DNA of 32,335 nucleotides from the NCBI GenBank assembly GCA_031394045.1, contig JANMWN010000121.1, positions 1 to 32,335 of the forward strand, written 5' to 3'. Below, in pieces: positions 1 through 7,317 of the stretch (within the stretch, counting starts at the first letter, position 1; every line of letters starts with the position of its first letter). The DNA comes from JANYIP01 sp031394045. Lineage in GTDB: Bacteria; Actinomycetota; Actinomycetes; Prado026. The translations under genes were made by a program, and so were the position numbers. Below the pieces are notes generated by a model. That model searched no databases. It was given only the letters and a program-made list of their open reading frames with translations, and had not been told where the DNA came from.

Positions 1-21
1 GCCCGGTGACGAAAGGGAGGC

Positions 22-744
22 GTGAGCCTCGCCGGTCAGCTGGAGCACGCGCGTCGTGCGCGCACGGCGATCGAGGATCTGATCGCGCACCCCGAGCTGC
101 TCGGTCCGGACCTGGAACCCATCCGAAGGGTGAGCGACGGCCTCCTTGTCGGACACAAGGCGACCGGCCGGGGGAAGCCCGGCACCGAGGTCGCCGACAC
201 CATGACCCTGCTCGAGGGAGCCAAGAGCCTGGGTCTGGTCGAGCGGCTCGACTGGGCGTTCCGCTGCCACACGTTCGGAGTCGCGCTTGCCCGTACGGAC
301 ATCGGCGAGCTGCACCTGACGCCGGAGCCGGAGACGTTCGGGTCCGCGTGTCCGCCAAGGCTGGCCGAGATGTGGTCCCGCGGGCGGCGAGAGCTCGACG
401 TCGTGGCGGAGCTGCACGAAGATGCCTTCGCCGACCTCGCGACGCTTCGTTCCGCGTGCTACGAGATGCGTGGCTGGGGCTGGCGGTTCGCGGTCGCTGA
501 CCTGGCCGACCACCCGACTGTCGTCGAGCAGCTGACATGGATCCAGCCCACGTACGTCGAGGTCGACCTCGCTGACATCCGGCGGCTGGACAAGTCATCC
601 GTACAGGCGTGGGTCAGCGCCGGCCGCGCCGCCGGGGCCGGCATCCTGGCCGTCCGCGTCGACTCCGAGGCCGCCCGCACAGCGGCCCGAGCGGGTGGGG
701 CGGACCTCACCCGCTCGAGCGTCGCGCTCGCAGAGTCCGGTTAG
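22..744 (+). CDS. Degenerate EAL-domain protein, probably catalytically inactive
   Basis: This 240-residue protein resembles the EAL (cyclic-di-GMP phosphodiesterase) fold. After a short N-terminal helix, residues about 35-225 follow the EAL pattern, including the helix KSLGLVERLDWAFRCHTF, the strand-rich middle, and the late strand YVEVDLADIRRLD. The signature E-A-L-L-R at the end of the first strands is replaced by GHKATGRG, and the other acidic and Asn metal ligands are not evident. I therefore infer a non-catalytic sensor or scaffold. The GTG start is the first possible one, since an in-frame TGA lies at 7-9. The purine-rich AAAGGGAGG sits only one base before it, which is unusually close. 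No neighbouring GGDEF or two-component gene is visible to suggest a partner. Assignment to EAL rests on the overall pattern rather than on catalytic residues. Confidence 0.7.
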   Translation: MSLAGQLEHARRARTAIEDLIAHPELLGPDLEPIRRVSDGLLVGHKATGRGKPGTEVADTMTLLEGAKSLGLVERLDWAFRCHTFGVALARTDIGELHLTPEPETFGSACPPRLAEMWSRGRRELDVVAELHEDAFADLATLRSACYEMRGWGWRFAVADLADHPTVVEQLTWIQPTYVEVDLADIRRLDKSSVQAWVSAGRAAGAGILAVRVDSEAARTAARAGGADLTRSSVALAESG

Positions 745-902
745 TCGGAGCTGCCGCAGCTGCCGCTCTGCTGGCCGTCGGACGAGTCGACCGAAGGCTT
801 TGCTTCCCACCCGTCACCAGTGGTTCGCCTTTGTCGGCAGGAACGAGCCAAGCATCGGCGTCGCCGCACTTCTCCGCGCATCCTGGCTGGGCTAAGCCTG
901 GG

Positions 903-2375
903 CTAACCTCGAGCGCTGACCGACACAGAGCGTCCGGGTCGGACGTCCCCGACGGCGGCGACCCGGGCGAGCAGCATGCCGAGCAGGGCGACAGCCACCG
1001 CGAGCCCCGGGGTGAAGGAGAGCCCCGCGTAGTTCGTCGAGGAGTTGAACGGGAACCCGACCAGGCCGGTGACGCTGAGGGCGAGCAGGGACACCGCGAC
1101 AGCGGCGGCACCCACGACCGAAAGCGCGGAGCGGATCCGGTAGGGCCAGCCGCTCGCCAGCGAATGCCGCGGCGGCGCGTCCCACCACGGCAGCGTCATG
1201 TGCTCGAACGGGCGCCAGAACCACACCAGCGCGAAGGTGTAGACCACGAACACCGCCCAGAACAGCAGCCGCGGGCCGAGCCAGCCGGGGGACGAGTACC
1301 CGACCAGGTCCAAGGAGAGCGCCCGCAGGGTGAGCAGGGCGAGGATCAGCGCGACGACGTGCCACAGGTAGACCGTCATCGCGGCGGCGTTCACCACGAC
1401 TGTCGCCCGCCAGACCCGTGGCCGGGCGGCCAGCCGGGCCAGCCACCGGTACGTGAGCACCGTGACCGCTGCCAGTGTCACGGCGTGCAGGGCCATCACG
1501 ATCGACGGCGGAGCCATGTTCGAGATCCGCTCGTCCGGCAGCCCGACCAGCGACAACGGCCAGGGACCGAAGCCGACGAGCAGCGCGTCCGCGGCGATGC
1601 AGCCCACCGCAAGGGCAGTTGCCCGGCGCACGTCCGGCCGGTGCACGGGGGAGAAGACCCACAGGCCGGTCTGCCCGGCGAGGGCCCAGACCAGGACGAA
1701 GTTGAGCAGCCGCAGCGCCTGCGGGGCGCCTGCCAGGGCGCCGACGTCTACCGCAGCCGCCCCGGCGAGCCAGCCGAGACAGGCTGCCCACGGGTGCGCG
1801 GCGAAGCGGACGAGGAGCGGCGTCAGGGCGGTCACAAGCAGGTACACGCCGAGGAACCAGAGCAGCTGGGTGGACAGGCGCAGCAGCGGCAGGCTGATGT
1901 CGGAGTTCCAGCCGAGCAGCAGCGGCGGCACCCCCACCCAGAAGCCGACATAGAGCAGAACCGGCCGGAGCAGCCGGCGCACCCGGGCCGAGAGCCAGAC
2001 CGGGTAGGACGTCGCCTTGCGGTAGGAGAGCGCGTTGGCCCACGCGCCGGCGGCGAAGAAGAGCGGCATGATCTGCAGGAGCCAGGTCGCCGGTTGCAGT
2101 GCACGGGTCTGCGCGAGGGTGTTCGAGAGCTCGACGTGCGTCCCCTTGAAGACGACGAGCGCCATGAACGAGTGGCCGAAGACCATCACGGCCAGCGAGA
2201 GGCCGCGGACGAGGTCCACCACGCGGTCGCGGGCGTCCGGCGTGCTCGCATCCAGCTCCGCAGCCGACGGGTAGCGGCCCCAGGGGGAGCGGCTCCAGGG
2301 GGAGTGGTGCCCGGTAGCGGTCGGCTCGGCCGTCATGACCGTCAGTCTGCCGGGTGGGTCGTCCTTCACGGTCAC
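903..2375 (-). CDS. Acyltransferase_3-family integral membrane protein
   Basis: A 490-residue polytopic protein with roughly ten hydrophobic segments between residues 55 and 475. The first segment carries the family hallmark Arg...His in LVRGLSLAVMVFGHSF (residues about 55-70), typical of Acyltransferase_3 (OpgC/OafA-like) enzymes. These move acyl groups from the cytoplasm onto sugars or lipids at the outer membrane face. The N-terminal 45 residues are hydrophilic and the C-terminus ends just after the last segment. The exact start is uncertain: GTG at 2375 gives the listed length, and an in-frame ATG about 13 codons downstream (at 2338) is an alternative. Neither has a convincing Shine-Dalgarno sequence. 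The acceptor cannot be inferred from context; cell-envelope glycan modification is a reasonable guess because several envelope genes lie nearby. Confidence 0.85.
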   Translation of the reverse strand: MTVKDDPPGRLTVMTAEPTATGHHSPWSRSPWGRYPSAAELDASTPDARDRVVDLVRGLSLAVMVFGHSFMALVVFKGTHVELSNTLAQTRALQPATWLLQIMPLFFAAGAWANALSYRKATSYPVWLSARVRRLLRPVLLYVGFWVGVPPLLLGWNSDISLPLLRLSTQLLWFLGVYLLVTALTPLLVRFAAHPWAACLGWLAGAAAVDVGALAGAPQALRLLNFVLVWALAGQTGLWVFSPVHRPDVRRATALAVGCIAADALLVGFGPWPLSLVGLPDERISNMAPPSIVMALHAVTLAAVTVLTYRWLARLAARPRVWRATVVVNAAAMTVYLWHVVALILALLTLRALSLDLVGYSSPGWLGPRLLFWAVFVVYTFALVWFWRPFEHMTLPWWDAPPRHSLASGWPYRIRSALSVVGAAAVAVSLLALSVTGLVGFPFNSSTNYAGLSFTPGLAVAVALLGMLLARVAAVGDVRPGRSVSVSARG

Positions 2376-2666
2376 GCGCTCTTAAGGTCGCGGTGGGCGA
2401 ACGAGACGACGCCGGGGTCCACCTGACCGGAGATGTTGCCAAGCAGTTCGGGGCGGAGGATCTCGCCGAGTGCCGAGCCGTCAGGGAGCGGCCGCGCTCC
2501 TCAGGACCGCCGGGGCCCGCGGTGAGTGGCGATGTCGTCGCCGTTGTTGTTGCCCTGGCTCGAGGTGTTGGCCGCCACCGCTTCACCTCTGGTGTGGGGG
2601 CTCCAACCCCGCTGAGAGGTCAGGGAGCTGTCGATCTAGCCCCATCCGCCGGGTGAAGCGAGGGGT

Positions 2667-3260
2667 TCAATGGGTACGAACGCCCACGGCCGCGAGAAGC
2701 TGCCTGGCCGCTGACCTGAAGCGCTCGACATCCGCGTACGGGCGTGCCACGAGCATCGCGCCCTCCAGGCCGGCGAGGAGCATCATCGCCGCGTCGGCGC
2801 TCGAGCCGCTCGTGTGTAGCGAGCCAGCGGCGGTGCCGTGGTCCAACACACCGGCTAGCCAGCCTTGGTTGCGGTCGATGAACGAGCGCACGCCTGCCTG
2901 CATGGGCGGGGGCAGCGTCGGGTATTCGGCGGCCAGCATCCCGCACAGGCACATTCGCCCACCGGCGATGACCTGGGCGTAGAGATCCACGTACGCGACC
3001 AGCTTCGACGGCGGCGAATTGTCTGTGTCGTCGATGCGGTCCAGTCCTTCGGCGAACCGGTCGGAGTAGCGAGTCACCAGGGCCACGCCCAGCTCTGCCT
3101 TGCTGGGGAAGTGGTAGTGCAGGCTCGCCTTGGTCAGCTTCAGCGCGGAGGCCACGTCGGCGTAGCTGAACGCGTTGTACCCCCGGACCTGCAGCAGTTC
3201 CTCGGCGGTGTCCAGGATGCGCGTCGCAGTACCCAGGTCTGCCCCCTGCGTCACGGTCAT
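2667..3260 (-). CDS. TetR-family transcriptional regulator
   Basis: A 197-residue TetR repressor. Residues about 10-55 form the DNA-binding domain: ATRILDTAEELLQVRGYNAF followed by the recognition-helix segment VASALKLTKASLHYHFPSKA. The rest is an all-helical ligand-binding domain containing a CLCGML cysteine pair. The open frame extends far upstream, but ATG at 3260 is the sensible start because it places the helix-turn-helix at the usual distance and leaves room for the promoter. A GGGGG tract lies immediately upstream of it. It is divergent from a small cupin gene, and a perfect palindrome lies between the two, so it most likely represses both itself and the cupin. The ligand is unknown. 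Confidence 0.92.
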   Translation of the reverse strand: MTVTQGADLGTATRILDTAEELLQVRGYNAFSYADVASALKLTKASLHYHFPSKAELGVALVTRYSDRFAEGLDRIDDTDNSPPSKLVAYVDLYAQVIAGGRMCLCGMLAAEYPTLPPPMQAGVRSFIDRNQGWLAGVLDHGTAAGSLHTSGSSADAAMMLLAGLEGAMLVARPYADVERFRSAARQLLAAVGVRTH

Positions 3261-3290
3261 CCCCCTATCCTGCCTCACCCATTGACGTCT

Positions 3291-3304
3291 ACCTACTAGT
3301 AGGT
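3291..3304. promoter_or_regulatory. Perfect 14-bp palindrome, probable TetR operator between tetR-like and cupin genes
   Basis: ACCTACTAGTAGGT reads identically on both strands and lies in the 90-bp gap between the divergent TetR and cupin starts. A TTGACG at 3282-3287 followed 17-18 bases later by a weak CATA-containing -10 would place the palindrome in the spacer of the cupin promoter, a classical position for steric repression. The palindrome is seen directly. Its use as the operator is inferred from its position beside a TetR gene. Confidence 0.78.
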
Positions 3305-3350
3305 CAGCATACGCGTGACGGGGACCGTGCCGAGCCAGAAGGGGCCACCC

Positions 3351-3713
3351 ATGGAGACCGCCGAGCACCGTACGTTCGACAAGCCGGACGAGACCAGGGA
3401 GTTCAGCCACGGCGTCGCCGAGATCCTCAGCGTGCAAGGTAGTGAGATCGGACGTCTGGTCCTGCAGCCCGGCTGGCGCTGGTCCGATCACGTGAAGCCG
3501 CTGGCTGGTACGCAGTGGTGCGAGGCGCCCCACTTCCAGTACCACGTCTCCGGCCGGCTCGGCATCAAGATGGAGTCGGGCGAGGCGTTCGAGGCGGGAC
3601 CTGGGGACGTGACCGCGTTGCCCCACGGCCACGATGCATGGGTGATCGGGGACGAGCCCGTGGTCGTCGTCGACTGGTGGGGCGCGTCAACGTACGCCCA
3701 GCCCTCCGCCTGA
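3351..3713 (+). CDS. Small cupin-domain protein
   Basis: A 120-residue single-domain cupin. The first cupin motif is around HFQYHVSGRLGIKMESGEAF and the second around GPGDVTALPHGHDAWVIGDE; their His residues are the expected metal ligands. An upstream GTG would add 12 residues, but ATG at 3351 has AGAAGGGG six bases upstream and is the better start. The mRNA would begin just after the palindromic operator, so expression is probably controlled by the adjacent TetR protein. Cupins this small act as isomerases, dioxygenases or binding proteins, and the sequence does not decide among them. A paired regulator and cupin suggests a response to a small aromatic or toxic compound (inference). Confidence 0.88.
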   Translation: METAEHRTFDKPDETREFSHGVAEILSVQGSEIGRLVLQPGWRWSDHVKPLAGTQWCEAPHFQYHVSGRLGIKMESGEAFEAGPGDVTALPHGHDAWVIGDEPVVVVDWWGASTYAQPSA

Positions 3714-3726
3714 GGCCCCTCCCCTC

Positions 3727-4539
3727 CTAGCCTCGCTGGACGTCTACGTGAACGTGGTCGAAGTGCAGCAGCGTGACGTTCGTTGTCGGTCCGTCCGGGT
3801 ACGAGTACGGCTGCCACTGCAGGGTCTGCGATGTGTCAGCTGACCAGATCTGCGCGTCGAAGATCACGTTGGCGATCTGCAACGCCTGCGCGTGCGCCAC
3901 GAGCCACTGGGCCAGCACCACGCCGTGCTCGATCGTCTTTCTTGTCACCGGTCGGTAGAAGAAGTCGATCGCGCGACCCTCGTAGTGCGCGGAGCCGGGG
4001 ACGTGACCACTCCGCACGCCACCAGGCATGAAGCCGCCGGCCGGCAGCGGACCGAACGTCTTCTTGATCGCGTCCCACATCGTGTTCGCCCGGAGCGTCA
4101 GACCGTCTGATGCCATGCTCTGGACGTCGGCGGGTTGAAGTCGTGCCACACACGCGAGCGCGGTTCCACCCTGGCCGCGGAGTGCAGCTGCGATGAGGGT
4201 CGCCGAGCCGGCTTGGGCCGGCCACAGCCGGGCTACAGCACTTGCCGTCGACGAGACAGGGACAGCTGCGTTCTGGTCCCGACCCGCTTGATCGGTCATG
4301 GCCATCGCCAAGCCCACGGTCAACGCGAACGTGCTCTGCCCGAGACGCAGTCTGCATCCCTGGGTGTCAGTGATCGGCACCAGTCGGGCTAGCGCTGCTG
4401 CGCGAGGAGCAGCGGCCAGGTCACGGTCCAGCATCGGACTCAGCGACCCTGCGATGAGCAGGACCGAGACCACGGCGAAGAAGGCCGTCCGGCGTCTGGC
4501 GACTTCCGGGGCCACCTGAGGCGGCCAGCGACGTGCCAT
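3727..4539 (-). CDS. Exported DD-peptidase-fold (M15/VldE C-terminal-like) protein
   Basis: A 270-residue protein with one N-terminal hydrophobic segment (about 17-34), so anchored or secreted. The C-terminal ~120 residues match the Hedgehog/DD-peptidase fold seen in the C-terminal domain of many actinobacterial exported proteins. GSAHYEGRAIDFF supplies His185 and Asp192, and HFDHVHVDV supplies His262 and His264, the usual zinc-binding set. This makes peptidoglycan hydrolase or carboxypeptidase activity plausible, although many relatives have no demonstrated activity. The N-terminal half is Ala-rich and low in recognisable features. It converges with the cupin gene 13 bp away and is divergent from the exported phosphodiester-glycosidase-like gene, sharing a 164-bp upstream region that holds an interrupted palindrome. 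Confidence 0.82.
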   Translation of the reverse strand: MARRWPPQVAPEVARRRTAFFAVVSVLLIAGSLSPMLDRDLAAAPRAAALARLVPITDTQGCRLRLGQSTFALTVGLAMAMTDQAGRDQNAAVPVSSTASAVARLWPAQAGSATLIAAALRGQGGTALACVARLQPADVQSMASDGLTLRANTMWDAIKKTFGPLPAGGFMPGGVRSGHVPGSAHYEGRAIDFFYRPVTRKTIEHGVVLAQWLVAHAQALQIANVIFDAQIWSADTSQTLQWQPYSYPDGPTTNVTLLHFDHVHVDVQRG

Positions 4540-4557
4540 GACGCGAGCCTAGGAACG

Positions 4558-4573
4558 CAAAGGTTAACGTTTG
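4558..4573. promoter_or_regulatory. Interrupted 16-bp palindrome upstream of the M15-like gene
   Basis: CAAAGGTTAACGTTTG is symmetric around GTTAAC except for one base pair on each side of the core (CAAA-n-GTTAAC-n-TTTG). It is AT-rich against a GC-rich background. It sits 19 bp upstream of the M15-like start and within the divergent region shared with the lipoprotein gene at 4704. It could be a repressor or activator site; no cognate regulator is adjacent. Confidence 0.45.
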
Positions 4574-4703
4574 GCATGGCGACGGTGAGCAGCAGCAACG
4601 CGCGCTGCGCGAGGCCTTAGTTTCCTGTCTGCTTACTCGCCGTGCGATAGGCAGGTGTCCTTCACGCCGTCGAGGTGTGCTGCGACGACGGAGGGCCTTG
4701 AGA

Positions 4704-5663
4704 GTGTCCCGGTTCATGCTGACGCGTACTTGCTTCCTGGTCGCAGCACTCCTGGCCCTCGCTGGGTGCTCGGTCGCGAGTCCGGTCGCCGACCCGGCAC
4801 AGGTGGCGACGGCTCACCCAGCCGCCTCCGACTCTCCCTCGCCCCCCGCGCCGAGCGCCAGCCCCTCGTCGGCCGCGCACAGGACGCCTCCCGTGGTGCG
4901 GGGAGTGACGTGGGTACCGTCCGGACGGCTGGTGCACGGAGTGCCGGCTGCCTACGTCGCTCGGGTCTCGAACGGATCCATCGGGCTGATGTGGATGGAT
5001 CCGTCGTTGCTCCGCTTCCGGTTCATCCCCGGGACGCAGTTCCCCGAGGGCAGTCCGGTTCGCCCGGTCGACCGGCAGCCATCGAGCTGGGTTTCCACTA
5101 TGGTCGCTGCGTTCAACGGGGGGTTCGAGCTGAAGGACTCCGCGGGTGGCTACTTCTACGCCGGCACAACGGTTCGAGCCCTGCGTACCGGCTGGGCCGC
5201 CCTCTCGGTCACGAGCGATGGTCAGCTCAAAGTCGGGGTCTGGGGTCGCGACCTCACGATGTCGTCCTCGGTCTTGGCCGTGCGTGAGAACCTGCGCCCG
5301 CTGGTGGACCACCACGTCAGCCAAGCCACGCCTGCCGACTCGAGTGCAGCCTGGGGTGCCGCGAACGGATCACTGATTCATGCCAATCGGTCCGCGCTGG
5401 CTCAGCTGGACGACGGCTCGCTCGTGTTCGCGTACGGGCTGGAGGTCCGCGCCTGGCAGCTCGGTGCCGCGCTCGTTCTCGTCCACGCCAAGGAAGCCAT
5501 CATGCTGGACATGAACAAGTCGTGGCCCAGCGGGTTCACCTATGCCCACCATGGGACCAAGGTCGTCGGGAGCCCGATCCAGCCCGGGATCTACCGCTCG
5601 GCGAGCATGTACCTGACGCGGTTCAAGAAGGACTTCATGGTCGCGCTCGCCATCACCCCTTGA
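4704..5663 (+). CDS. Lipoprotein of the phosphodiester glycosidase (NAGPA/DUF2233-like) family
   Basis: A 319-residue exported protein. The GTG start at 4704 has GGAGGG eight bases upstream, better than the upstream in-frame start. The N-terminus is a lipoprotein signal peptide ending in LALAGC, followed by a Ser/Pro/Ala-rich linker (about 25-65) and a single domain. Recognisable family landmarks are VAAFNGGFELKD, GGYFYAGTT, VGVWGRD and IMLDMNKSW. NAGPA enzymes cleave sugar-1-phosphodiester bonds. Here the classical C-terminal LDGGGS is replaced by LDMN, as in its paralogue at 9437-10603, so substrate and activity may differ. It overlaps the 3' end of the convergent histidine phosphatase gene by 11 bp. 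Proximity to arabinan-precursor genes suggests a role in envelope glycan processing (inference). Confidence 0.8.
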   Translation: MSRFMLTRTCFLVAALLALAGCSVASPVADPAQVATAHPAASDSPSPPAPSASPSSAAHRTPPVVRGVTWVPSGRLVHGVPAAYVARVSNGSIGLMWMDPSLLRFRFIPGTQFPEGSPVRPVDRQPSSWVSTMVAAFNGGFELKDSAGGYFYAGTTVRALRTGWAALSVTSDGQLKVGVWGRDLTMSSSVLAVRENLRPLVDHHVSQATPADSSAAWGAANGSLIHANRSALAQLDDGSLVFAYGLEVRAWQLGAALVLVHAKEAIMLDMNKSWPSGFTYAHHGTKVVGSPIQPGIYRSASMYLTRFKKDFMVALAITP

Positions 5664-6261
5664 GCGCCTCGTACGCGCTGAACGGGTCCGCATAGGCGAC
5701 CGCGACGACCGTGTCCGCCACGTAGGTGACTGTGGTCACGCTGCCTAGCGCGCACTCCCTGCCCCGCGGCCTGGCCCAGGGGCTTGCCCCTTCCACAGTT
5801 CTGCGCACGGTCCAGATCGGTGACTGATGACTGACGATCACTGCCGCCTGTCCGTAAGCCTCAGCACGGACGTCCCGCAACGCCGCCTGCATCCGGCCCG
5901 CCTGCGATCGGTACGCCTCTCCCCAGGACGGGCGGAGCGGGTTGGCGAGAAACCTGAGCTGCAACGGGTGGCGGGCCAGCTGGGCGTAACCGAAACGGGT
6001 TCCTTCGAAGTGGTTGCCCGCCTCGATCAACCGATCGTCCGTGCGCAGCGTCAGCCGCAGTGCTCGACCGATGGGCTCGGCGGTCTCCTGCGCTCGCTCG
6101 AGGGGCGAAGCGACCACGAGCGAGATACGTTGATCGCGGAAGTGGTCGGCCAGGATCGAAGCCATCAGCCGCCCACGACTCGACAGGTGGAAGCCCGGCA
6201 ACCGTCCGTAGACGACGCCGCTGTCGTTGGACACCTCGCCGTGCCGAACGAGATGGATCAC
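5653..6261 (-). CDS. Histidine phosphatase superfamily protein; candidate DPPR 5-phosphatase
   Basis: A 202-residue phosphoglycerate-mutase-like protein. The phosphoacceptor motif LVRHGE is at residues 4-9 with His7 as nucleophile; Arg56 in SPLERAQET, Glu80 and His145 in VSHQSP complete the active-site set. There is no signal peptide, so it should act in the cytoplasm. It is divergent from the UbiA-type DPPR synthase with 111 bp between starts. The pathway from DPPR to DprE1 substrate needs a phosphatase, which in M. tuberculosis is attributed to the PAP2-type Rv3807c. No PAP2 gene is present here, so this enzyme is a candidate replacement (inference). Broad-specificity phosphatase is the alternative. 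The GTG start lacks a well-placed ribosome site; GGAGGAGCAGG lies about 20 bases upstream. Confidence 0.88.
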   Translation of the reverse strand: MIHLVRHGEVSNDSGVVYGRLPGFHLSSRGRLMASILADHFRDQRISLVVASPLERAQETAEPIGRALRLTLRTDDRLIEAGNHFEGTRFGYAQLARHPLQLRFLANPLRPSWGEAYRSQAGRMQAALRDVRAEAYGQAAVIVSHQSPIWTVRRTVEGASPWARPRGRECALGSVTTVTYVADTVVAVAYADPFSAYEALKG

Positions 6262-6372
6262 CGTGACGTTATCGATAGTCCTGCTCCTCCGGCGGTGGAC
6301 GAGGGGCGGCGCTGCTGGACGCTTGTCGGCGATTTGCCTCCCGCAAACCTACCTGCGCCTTGAATCGTCCTG

Positions 6373-7317
6373 ATGAGTCAGTCCAGCACCCGGAGACCGG
6401 GTGAGCGCGCAGACGTGCCGAGCAGCGGTGCGGGGCTGGGCGACGGTCGTCGTCCGCTCGTGCGCGCTCTGCGGCCGAAGCAGTGGCTCAAGAACGTTCT
6501 GGTTGCTGCCGCGCCGCTCGCGGCTGGGACGCTGCTGGTCTGGACGACCTTCGAGCACGTCGCGATCACCTTCGTCAGCTTCTGCCTGGTGTCGAGCGCC
6601 GGCTATCTGGTCAACGACGTCCTTGATGCAGAAGCGGATCGAAAGCACCCGACCAAGCGCAACCGCCCGGTCGCGTCCGGGGCGCTGCGGGCTCGTACGG
6701 CCCTGCTCGTCGCCGGGCCCATCTCCGCAGCCGGGCTCGCCATTGGCTTCTTCCTGGTGTCGCCGCGGGTAGGGCTGGTCCTTCTGGTCTACCTGGCCTC
6801 GACCTTCGGCTACTCCCTCGCGATCAAGCACCAGCCGGTATTCGACCTGGCCGTGGTGTCGGCAGGCTTCGTGTTGCGCGCCATCGCCGGCGGGATCGCC
6901 GCGCAGGTCCCGTTGACCCAATGGTTCCTGCTCGTGGCCTCGTTCGGCTCGCTCTTCGTGGTTGCTGGCAAGAGATATGCCGAGGTGCCGCAACCTGCGC
7001 ATCCGGCGAACGAACAGTCGACGTCGGTCGTTCAGTACTCGGCCAGCTATCTCCGATTCGTCTGGGGGCTGGCCGCGTCGGCGGCGATCGCCGGGTACTC
7101 GTTGTGGGCGTTCGACGTGGGCACCGCAAGGGGACACTCCTCCTTGTGGGCTGAGGTGTCCGTGGCGCCCTTCGTCCTGGCTGTCCTTCGGTACGCCGCC
7201 GTCGTGGACCGTGGTGAGGCCGGCTGCCCTGAGGATGTGGTGCTGAGCGACCACGGGCTGCAGGTGGTCGTGCTTGTCTGGCTGGTCACGTTCGGGATCG
7301 CAGCCAACGTTGTCTGA
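6373..7317 (+). CDS. ubiA: Decaprenyl-phosphate phosphoribosyltransferase (DPPR synthase, UbiA family)
   Basis: A 314-residue polytopic membrane prenyltransferase-like protein matching M. tuberculosis Rv3806c along its length. It has RPKQWLKNVLV near the start, the UbiA metal-binding motif NDVLDAEADRKHPTKRNRP (Asn81, Asp82, Asp85, Asp89), GKRYAE and YLRFVW in the middle, and RYAAVVDRGEAGCPEDVVL near the end. It transfers 5-phosphoribose from PRPP to decaprenyl phosphate, the first committed step to the arabinose donor decaprenyl-phosphoryl-arabinose. About nine membrane segments are visible. Its stop overlaps the proposed TTG start of dprE1, so the two are translationally coupled. The first ~28 residues are variable and no strong ribosome site precedes the ATG, so a slightly later GTG is possible. 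Confidence 0.95.
   Translation: MSQSSTRRPGERADVPSSGAGLGDGRRPLVRALRPKQWLKNVLVAAAPLAAGTLLVWTTFEHVAITFVSFCLVSSAGYLVNDVLDAEADRKHPTKRNRPVASGALRARTALLVAGPISAAGLAIGFFLVSPRVGLVLLVYLASTFGYSLAIKHQPVFDLAVVSAGFVLRAIAGGIAAQVPLTQWFLLVASFGSLFVVAGKRYAEVPQPAHPANEQSTSVVQYSASYLRFVWGLAASAAIAGYSLWAFDVGTARGHSSLWAEVSVAPFVLAVLRYAAVVDRGEAGCPEDVVLSDHGLQVVVLVWLVTFGIAANVV

Noticed and set aside
887..906. Direct repeat CTGGGCTAA at the acyltransferase stop
   Set aside because: Nine-base repeat only, no flanking structure; may be chance.
609..2426. 605-codon plus-strand open frame opposite the acyltransferase gene
   Set aside because: Composition is Arg/Gly/Glu/Gln-rich low complexity, typical of the antisense of a GC-rich membrane protein gene; no domain recognisable. 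The minus-strand 564-codon frame at 892-2586 is rejected for the same reason.
2376..2666. Possible gene or tRNA-like T-arm (GGGGGCTCCAACCCCGC) in the gap between acyltransferase and TetR genes
   Set aside because: No acceptor stem or anticodon arm fits around the T-arm-like bases, and open frames in the gap show no protein-like pattern. I see nothing supportable in this 291-bp gap.
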